Positions 1 through 4,691 of a DNA stretch of 6,937 bases are shown here, in pieces. Each line of letters opens with the position of its first letter. Position 1 is the first letter of the stretch. Both the position numbers and the translations under genes were made by a program. A model generated the notes under the pieces. That model was not told where the DNA came from. It made no database searches and worked only from the letters and a program-made list of their open reading frames with translations. Source of the stretch: Bacillota bacterium (GTDB lineage: Bacteria > Bacillota > Clostridia > Lachnospirales > Lachnospiraceae); contig JAEZHX010000119.1 of assembly GCA_023436765.1 (NCBI GenBank), forward strand, positions 1 through 6,937, written 5' to 3'.

Positions 1-1017
1 AGAGACCTGTTCTATCCTCCGGATCCGGGCGAGAAATCAGCTACCATCGGTGGCAACATCAGTACCAATGCCGGAGGAATGAGAGCTGTAAAATATGGTG
101 TTACCAGAGACTATGTAAGAGGTCTTGAGGTGGTGCTTCCGGATGGCAAGATTGTAGAATTTGGCGGTAAGGTAGTGAAGAACAGTACCGGTTATGCGAT
201 GAAGGACCTGATGGTTGGCTCTGAGGGAACCCTCGGGATCATTACCAAGGCTACCTTAAAGCTGCTTCCGTTACCGAAGAAGGCAATCAGCCTCTTAATT
301 CCTTTCCCTACCTTAGAGCAAGCAATTGGCACAGTACCTCTGATCATCAAGTCCAAGTCCATCCCTACTGCAGTTGAGTTCATGCAGAGAGAAGTTATCA
401 TGGATGCGGAGAAATACCTCGGCAAGAAATTCCCGGACAATACCTCCGATGCTTATCTGCTCTTAAAATTTGACGGTAATACCACAGAAGAGATTGAGAA
501 GGCTTACGAGGGGGTAGCACAAATCTGTCTGGAGCAGGGAGCGTTAGATATCCTGATCTCAGACACCACCGAGAGAGAAGAGTCCATCTGGAAAGCAAGA
601 GGTGCCTTCCTCGAAGCGATCAAGGGCTCTACGACTTATATGGATGAGGTGGATGTTGTAGTTCCCAGAGCTTCTGTAAATGAGATGGTGGAATATATCC
701 ATAACCTTTACAAAGAAGTCAACGTCCGAATCAAGAGCTTCGGCCATGCCGGAGACGGTAACCTCCACGCGTATGTCTTAAAGGATGACTTAAGTGATGA
801 AGAGTGGGAAATCAGAATGAAGGAAGCGATGGACAGAATCTATTCTAAAGCCAGAGAGCTTCGCGGCCAGGTATCCGGTGAGCATGGTATCGGTTACGCT
901 AAGAAAGGCTATATGTTTGAGGCAATGGATCCTGCAACCGTTGAGATCATGAGAGGCATCAAGAAGGCCTTTGACCCGAAGAACATCCTTAATCCCCGTA
1001 AGGTTTGCCAAATGTAA
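1..1017 (+). CDS. glcD: FAD-linked oxidase, GlcD / lactate dehydrogenase type (5' end outside window)
   Basis: This is a flavoprotein of the FAD_binding_4 plus FAD-oxidase_C (VAO/PCMH) type, which oxidises a 2-hydroxyacid such as D-lactate or glycolate to the 2-oxoacid. The reading frame is open from base 1, so the ATG at 79 is internal; 338 codons are visible, about 130 fewer than the usual roughly 460 residues. Visible codons 6-60 carry the end of the FAD-binding domain (PPDPGEKSATIGGN, STNAGG, then KNSTGYAMKDLMVGSEGTLG). The C-terminal domain shows MDEVDVVVPRAS (214-225), FGHAGDGNLH (247-256), SGEHGIG (292-298) and the terminal FDPKNILNPRKV. In clostridia and acetogens such proteins often work with an EtfAB pair, but no partner is visible here, so the substrate and electron acceptor are open. 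Codon choice is more biased (AGA, GGT, ACC) than in the downstream genes, suggesting high expression. The family call is secure; the symbol is the generic one. Confidence 0.95.
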   Translation, partial: RDLFYPPDPGEKSATIGGNISTNAGGMRAVKYGVTRDYVRGLEVVLPDGKIVEFGGKVVKNSTGYAMKDLMVGSEGTLGIITKATLKLLPLPKKAISLLIPFPTLEQAIGTVPLIIKSKSIPTAVEFMQREVIMDAEKYLGKKFPDNTSDAYLLLKFDGNTTEEIEKAYEGVAQICLEQGALDILISDTTEREESIWKARGAFLEAIKGSTTYMDEVDVVVPRASVNEMVEYIHNLYKEVNVRIKSFGHAGDGNLHAYVLKDDLSDEEWEIRMKEAMDRIYSKARELRGQVSGEHGIGYAKKGYMFEAMDPATVEIMRGIKKAFDPKNILNPRKVCQM

Positions 1018-1040
1018 TTCACTATCTTTTTATAAACAAG

Positions 1041-1078
1041 GTTGCTGTTAGTACAGCAACGAAACAGCGGTTTTAGTT
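1041..1078 (+). other. Small hairpin region just after the oxidase gene, with two competing folds
   Basis: GTTGCTGT (1041-1048) pairs perfectly with ACAGCAAC (1053-1060) around a TAGT loop. An alternative stem, GCTGTT (1044-1049) with AACAGC (1063-1068), uses some of the same bases and is followed by GGTTTTAGTT, a poor U-tract. The first fold is stronger but lacks a U-run, so this could be a weak first terminator or an mRNA 3' stabilising structure. The much stronger terminator starts about 40 nt further on. The role is uncertain. Confidence 0.35.
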
Positions 1079-1108
1079 CCCTCCAAAGCACCTGCAAAAG
1101 CTTAAGAG

Positions 1109-1171
1109 ACCCGGGTACGACTGATAACATCGTAAGGACTCCCTATGATATCAGCTCGAATCCGGGTTTTT
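1109..1171 (+). terminator. Long rho-independent terminator of the oxidase gene
   Basis: ACCCGGGT (1109-1116) pairs with the complement at 1160-1167, with one G-U pair. After an A/A mismatch, CGA pairs with TCG, and after a single bulged C (1155), CTGATA (1121-1126) pairs with TATCAG (1149-1154). The tip folds again: TCGTA (1130-1134) with TATGA (1144-1148, one G-U), and GG with CC around ACT. The long stem runs straight into TTTTT at 1167-1171, the arrangement of an intrinsic terminator on the + strand. The opposite strand has no T-run after the stem, so it acts in one direction. It sits 91 nt past the oxidase stop and separates that transcript from the kinase gene. Confidence 0.85.
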
Positions 1172-1300
1172 GTATATATATTCATCAATACCTGCCAGGT
1201 TGCATTCATAAATAGTTCAGTCATCGGTTTAGGGATTACTCCTTTCTATATAAGATATTAATCTTTTGGACACAACCTGTATGAGAAAAAATTTTCCTTT

Positions 1301-1330
1301 TTGAAACAGATATGGTAAACTATGTACAAA
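1301..1330 (+). promoter_or_regulatory. Possible sigma-A promoter for the hybrid kinase gene
   Basis: TTGAAA (1301-1306, five of six to the -35 consensus) is followed after 18 nt by TACAAA (1325-1330, four of six to the -10 consensus). Transcription would begin near 1337, leaving a 5' leader of about 35 nt that contains the strong ribosome site before the ATG at 1372. This start would exclude translation from the upstream in-frame ATG at 1312. The stretch 1172-1300 holds no gene. It has other AT-rich -10-like strings (TATAAG at 1249-1254) beside a small inverted repeat, AAGAT-ATTA-ATCTT (1252-1265), so an upstream promoter or operator is also possible. Confidence 0.4.
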
Positions 1331-1357
1331 TGCAATCAGTCGACTTTAGCAAATCCA

Positions 1358-1374
1358 AAGGGGGATATTGTATG
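1358..1374 (+). promoter_or_regulatory. Ribosome binding site that fixes the kinase start at 1372
   Basis: AAAGGGGG lies at 1358-1365 with about 7 nt between its core and the ATG at 1372. The longer in-frame choice, ATG at 1312, has no purine-rich site ahead of it (preceding bases are TTGAAACAGAT) and would overlap the proposed promoter. The 20 extra residues it would add (MVNYVQMQSV...) are not part of the PAS domain. Confidence 0.8.
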
Positions 1375-3687
1375 TCTAAGTTTACGAAGGATGAGGAGTA
1401 TACTGTGTTCAAAAAAATGATAGATGAATTCATGGACATTATTTTAATAGTAGATGCGGATGGACATATCCTGTATGGTAATAAGATGGCAGTTACAGCC
1501 TATGGCTATAGTCATGAGGAGCTATGCAAAATGGATATTTTTGAACTTAGGAGAGATGATTGCAAAGCTGCTGTCCAAACCCAGATTAACTCAGCCATGA
1601 CCAATGGAATTAAATTTTCTGCAAACCATTATAAAAAGGACGGAACAACATTTCCTGTTGAAGTCCAATCGTTTCGAATCAATGATGGACGTACCCACAG
1701 AGTACTCAGTATGATCAGAGATGTTACGAACATGATAAAGATGACAAAGAATGCGACTATGTTCTCGGCATCTCTGGATATCTTTGATGATTCTATCGTC
1801 GGAATAACTACGGATAATAATATCTTCCTTTGGAGTAAGGGTGCTGAACTGAGACTTGGGTATACAGAGGAGGAGATGAATGGCAGAAATATCCGGGAGA
1901 TTATCCCCGACAGATACTTACCGGGCTTTGAGCTTAATATGGCTAAGGTCATGGAAGGAAGCATCGTCGAAGGGTATGAAACCGTCAGAAGACATAAGAA
2001 CGGGAATGAAATCGACATTTCTTTGTCCTTAGCACCTCTTTATGATCACAACGGTGTTTATATCGGCTGTATCGGGATCTACAAAGACATCTCGGAAAAG
2101 AAAGAGTTGGCTAAAAAGCTGGTGGAGTCAGAGGAAAGATGGAGACTGGCCTTACGGGGAGGACAGTTTGGAGTATGGGAGGCGGACGTTGTCAACCGAA
2201 CCATTCATCATTATAATCAATGGGAGGAAGCTCTGGGCTATGCTCAGGGTGAGATCGGAACCGACCTCAATGTCTGGAACACACTGATCCATCCGGAGGA
2301 CCTCCACATGATCCTGTCGATCTATAATAATGAGATAGCCAGTAAGCAGTTTTATGTGTTTGAAGTTAGAATGAGATGCAAGAACAATGAATATAAATGG
2401 TTAAGGACGAAGGGAACCATATATCAGCGGGATGAAAATGGCAAGCCGATCAGAATAATCGGCACCAATGAGGATATAACGGATCGGAAAGTAATTGAGG
2501 AGGAGCTGAAGCTCAAGTGCAGTCAGTTGGAGCAGCTAAAACAGGAGGCAGATAAGGCAAATGCTGCAAAATCACTATTCCTGGCAAATATGAGCCATGA
2601 GCTTAGAACACCCATGAATGGGATCAGCACGACCATACAGCTTCTGAACGGTACTGAGCTTGACCGGGAACAGAGGAGATATGTTTCAATCCTGAAGGAT
2701 ACCTCCGTGATATTAAAATCAATCATTGATGATATTCTGGATATTTCAAAAATAGAATCAGGTGTCTTGACCCTGAATCAGGAACGATTCAATCTGAAGG
2801 ACACGGTGATTAATGTTCATAATAAGCTTCTGGAGATTGGAAACGCGAAGGGCCTGGAGATAAGCTTTTATATGGATCCGGAGATTAACAGTACGGTGAT
2901 AGGTGATGAGCTGAGACTGCTTCAGGTATTGATGAATTTAATCGGCAATGCAGTGAAGTTTACTGATGAGGGAGTAGTCTCCTTCAGGGTAAAGAAGCTT
3001 AGCTCAGATGGACAAAAGGAGACTCTGGAGTTCAGGGTAAAGGACTCCGGCATTGGAATCGAAGAGGGTTTTAGGGATAAGATTTTTCAGAATTTCAGTC
3101 AGGGAGATTTATCTGCGAGAAAAAAATATGTTGGTACAGGACTGGGACTAGCTATATCAAAACGAATAGCGCTGCTGATGAATGGAGATATCCGGTATGA
3201 GAGCAGGGTTGGAGAAGGCAGTATCTTTTATTTTACCTGTGAACTCATAAAAGCAGATCCTATAGAACCAACAGTGCAAAAAGAGAAAAATGCGGAAAAA
3301 AACCGGAACCCCAAAGCCAAGGCTAAGCTTATCCTATCTGTTGAAGATAATCTGTTGAACCAGGAGGTAATGGAAAGCATCATAAGGAAGAGGGGCTACC
3401 GCTTCCTTTCTGCCAATCATGGATTGGAAGCAATTGAGCTGTTAAAGAAGGAAGAGGTTGATTTAATTCTGATGGATATTCAGCTTCCTGATATGAATGG
3501 TCTGGAAACGGCTAGAAGGATCAGGAAGGAAGTCGTTAACGGAGAAAAGATACCGATTATCGCCGTAACAGCCTATGCCATGAGGGAGGATAAAGAAAAA
3601 TGTCTGCAGGCCGGCATGAATGATTATATAGCAAAGCCGCTGGATATCGATTTGTTCTGTGCACTGATAGAAAAATATATAGAATGA
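1372..3687 (+). CDS. Soluble hybrid histidine kinase, PAS-PAS-PAS-HisKA-HATPase-REC
   Basis: A 771-residue sensor kinase that should autophosphorylate on histidine and pass the phosphate to its own receiver domain. Numbering is from the ATG at 1372. Three PAS domains lie at about 10-121, 130-245 and 253-372; the third is of the PAS_3 type with a PAC end (RTKGTIYQRDENGKP...GTNEDITDRK). A coiled-coil linker (376-405) leads to HisKA with MSHELRTPMNG, phospho-acceptor His409. The ATPase domain has the N box NLIGNAVKF (522-530), G1 DSGIGI (558-563), F box FQNFSQGD and G2 GTGLGLAI (588-595). After a Lys/Glu-rich linker the receiver has acidic E658/D659, phospho-acceptor Asp702 (LMDIQLPDMNG), Thr733 and Lys755, so all key residues are present. 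No signal peptide or membrane segment is seen, so it is a cytoplasmic sensor. There is no Hpt domain and no DNA-binding regulator nearby, so its output is unknown. Its stop codon TGA lies inside the inverted repeat of the adjoining element, so the last residues may have been altered. Confidence 0.95.
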   Translation: MSKFTKDEEYTVFKKMIDEFMDIILIVDADGHILYGNKMAVTAYGYSHEELCKMDIFELRRDDCKAAVQTQINSAMTNGIKFSANHYKKDGTTFPVEVQSFRINDGRTHRVLSMIRDVTNMIKMTKNATMFSASLDIFDDSIVGITTDNNIFLWSKGAELRLGYTEEEMNGRNIREIIPDRYLPGFELNMAKVMEGSIVEGYETVRRHKNGNEIDISLSLAPLYDHNGVYIGCIGIYKDISEKKELAKKLVESEERWRLALRGGQFGVWEADVVNRTIHHYNQWEEALGYAQGEIGTDLNVWNTLIHPEDLHMILSIYNNEIASKQFYVFEVRMRCKNNEYKWLRTKGTIYQRDENGKPIRIIGTNEDITDRKVIEEELKLKCSQLEQLKQEADKANAAKSLFLANMSHELRTPMNGISTTIQLLNGTELDREQRRYVSILKDTSVILKSIIDDILDISKIESGVLTLNQERFNLKDTVINVHNKLLEIGNAKGLEISFYMDPEINSTVIGDELRLLQVLMNLIGNAVKFTDEGVVSFRVKKLSSDGQKETLEFRVKDSGIGIEEGFRDKIFQNFSQGDLSARKKYVGTGLGLAISKRIALLMNGDIRYESRVGEGSIFYFTCELIKADPIEPTVQKEKNAEKNRNPKAKAKLILSVEDNLLNQEVMESIIRKRGYRFLSANHGLEAIELLKKEEVDLILMDIQLPDMNGLETARRIRKEVVNGEKIPIIAVTAYAMREDKEKCLQAGMNDYIAKPLDIDLFCALIEKYIE

Positions 3688-3908
3688 CAGGGGCTGTTGC
3701 ATTTACTATATTAGGATGACGGAAGGCCCTACCCTTCCCACACACACCGGTTGAAAGACACATCTTGATTTTGTATGCCATAACTCGAACATTGTAAAGT
3801 TCGGTTCTGGCACACAAAATCTTCAACATGTCTTTCAAACGGTGCATTATGGGAAGGGTAGGGCCTTCCGTCATCCTTAAAACACTATTATGCAACAGCC
3901 CCTGTCAT
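3684..3908. mobile_element. Palindromic MITE-like element, 225 bp
   Basis: The two ends are perfect 19-bp inverted repeats, ATGACAGGGGCTGTTGCAT at 3684-3702 and its complement at 3890-3908. Inside them lie perfect 28-bp arms (3713-3740 and 3850-3877, containing GGAAGGCCCTACCCTTCCC and its complement). Nearly continuous imperfect arms then close on CGAAC (3786-3790) and GTTCG (3799-3803) around the 8-nt loop ATTGTAAA. The whole element could fold into one long hairpin from either strand. It has no credible coding capacity, which fits a non-autonomous miniature inverted-repeat transposable element moved by a transposase elsewhere. The GGGCTGTTGCA end motif resembles ends of some IS families (IS1182 or IS5-like, from memory), but this is not established. 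No convincing direct target duplication is visible. The left end overlaps the kinase stop codon; the right end is 29 bp before the -35 of the next gene. There is no U-run after the stem, so it is not a standard terminator, though it may stabilise the kinase mRNA or be cut by RNase III. Confidence 0.85.
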
Positions 3909-3937
3909 AAAAAGTGGAAATAGATAGAAATAAATGG

Positions 3938-3966
3938 TTGCATAGCCATAAATTAGGTGATATAAT
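3938..3966 (+). promoter_or_regulatory. Extended -10 promoter of the TetR-family gene
   Basis: A perfect -10 hexamer TATAAT (3961-3966) is preceded by TGA (3958-3960), giving the TGn extended -10 motif. TTGCAT (3938-3943) lies 17 nt upstream as a partial -35. Transcription should start near 3973, about 46 nt before the ATG at 4019. This is the best promoter in the window and probably drives both the regulator and the phosphodiesterase. Confidence 0.75.
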
Positions 3967-3984
3967 TAACCTAACGCATGTTAG
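3953..3984. promoter_or_regulatory. Likely operator: TTAGGT / ACCTAA and CTAAC / GTTAG inverted repeats
   Basis: Three related half-sites cover the -10 and start point. TTAGGT (3953-3958) and ACCTAA (3969-3974) form one inverted repeat with a 10-nt spacer that contains the -10 hexamer. CTAAC (3971-3975) and GTTAG (3980-3984) form a second, overlapping one with a 4-nt spacer. A dimer bound at either would block RNA polymerase. TetR-family proteins commonly repress their own promoters through such repeats, so the gene starting 35 nt downstream is the obvious candidate to bind here. The repeats are seen directly; the binding is inferred. Confidence 0.5.
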
Positions 3985-4018
3985 ATAGTTTTAAATTGGT
4001 ATTGGATGGGCAGGTCAA

Positions 4019-4615
4019 ATGAATATAACAAATGAAATGATTCGTTATACCGCTTTTAAATTATTTCTAGAAAATGGCTATGAGGCAACCAATGTCAGGG
4101 ATATATGCAAAGAGGTTAATATTAAAGCAGCTTCCATGTACTTCTATTACAAATCCAAACAGGAGCTGTTTTTCAATATTTATAATGATATTTATGATGA
4201 ATATATTGTTTACTTAAAGAACATTGATGCCCTAAAGCAGAATAACTCTCCTAAAATGAAATTGTATAGCATTTACAGAGCGGTTATGGAGTATTATGCC
4301 AGGGACATCGTAAAATTAAAGTTTTTATTACGCTATCATTTGTTTCCACCGGCTGACATTTCCAATCTGATCCATGAAAGATACAAGCATTGGACAGGTC
4401 TGGAGAACGAGATATATCTGCTTGTTATACAGGAGGGATTGGACTATAAAATTCTGACAGAGGACAGAACCGCAGAGGAATATCTACAGGAGCTCAGAAA
4501 ATTTCTGAATGAACAACTTTTAGACATGATTTTTTATAATGTTAAGCCAAACGATACAGAGCTGGATCGCCTGTGGATTAAATTCTGGAATGGAGCGATG
4601 CTGAATGGCATATAG
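4019..4615 (+). CDS. TetR/AcrR-family transcriptional regulator
   Basis: A 198-residue protein with the TetR-type N-terminal DNA-binding domain: AFKLFLENGYEATNVRDICKE leads into the helix-turn-helix (about 24-46), ending in the family signature MYFYYKSKQELFFNIY (40-55). The rest, about 60-198, is a mostly helical, aromatic-rich ligand and dimerisation domain that I cannot assign to a subfamily; its inducer is unknown. Length is normal for the family. The start is supported by GGATGGG (4004-4010) 8 nt upstream, a modest ribosome site; Met7 is a weaker alternative. The gene has its own promoter with overlapping inverted repeats, which suggests self-repression. The phosphodiesterase gene starts 72 nt after its stop on the same strand with no terminator between, so it is probably a co-transcribed target. 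It looks more AT-rich than the flanking genes. Confidence 0.93.
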   Translation: MNITNEMIRYTAFKLFLENGYEATNVRDICKEVNIKAASMYFYYKSKQELFFNIYNDIYDEYIVYLKNIDALKQNNSPKMKLYSIYRAVMEYYARDIVKLKFLLRYHLFPPADISNLIHERYKHWTGLENEIYLLVIQEGLDYKILTEDRTAEEYLQELRKFLNEQLLDMIFYNVKPNDTELDRLWIKFWNGAMLNGI

Positions 4616-4691
4616 AGAGGATGCAGGTTTAGATGGCAAGCGGGAGCAGTTAATACTCGAACACCTGAATAATACTGGAGAGCTGATATGA
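4605..4691 (+). CDS. Possible 28-residue small protein bridging regulator and phosphodiesterase
   Basis: An ATG at 4605 opens a 28-codon frame, MAYREDAGLDGKREQLILEHLNNTGELI, that ends with TGA at 4689-4691. It starts inside the last codons of the TetR gene, in another frame, with GGAG (4592-4595) 9 nt upstream. It ends by a 4-nt ATGA overlap with the start of the PAS-EAL gene. The predicted peptide is charged and likely helical, with no signal peptide. The frame is closed by TGA directly before the ATG, so it is not a shifted tail of the regulator. It could be a real small protein, a translational coupler that carries ribosomes to the next start, or chance: a gap of this size can easily be open in one frame. 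I do not recognise the sequence. Confidence 0.35.
   Translation: MAYREDAGLDGKREQLILEHLNNTGELI
4677..4690 (+). promoter_or_regulatory. Ribosome binding site of the PAS-GGDEF-EAL gene
   Basis: GGAGAG (4677-4682) precedes the ATG at 4688 with 7 nt after the GGAG core. It lies inside the last codons of the small frame ending at 4691, so translation of that frame would pass over this site and could influence initiation. Confidence 0.7.

Noticed and set aside
79..81. ATG at 79 as the start of the oxidase
   Set aside because: The frame continues upstream to base 1 with conserved FAD-domain sequence (LFYPPDPGEKSATIGGN), so this is an internal methionine of a gene cut by the window edge.
1312..1371. 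In-frame upstream start for the kinase (20 extra residues)
   Set aside because: No ribosome site precedes the ATG at 1312 and it would overlap the likely promoter; the ATG at 1372 has AAAGGGGG at good spacing.
3557..3895. 112-codon frame on the - strand across the kinase end and the palindromic element
   Set aside because: It is antisense to the receiver domain and to the palindrome, shows no domain or protein-like composition, and has no good ribosome site. The open frame is explained by the coding sequence and repeat beneath it.
3684..3908. The palindrome as a normal rho-independent terminator of the kinase gene
   Set aside because: The stem is far too long and no U-run follows it on the + strand (CCTGTCATAAAAAG). 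The terminal repeats and size fit a mobile element better.
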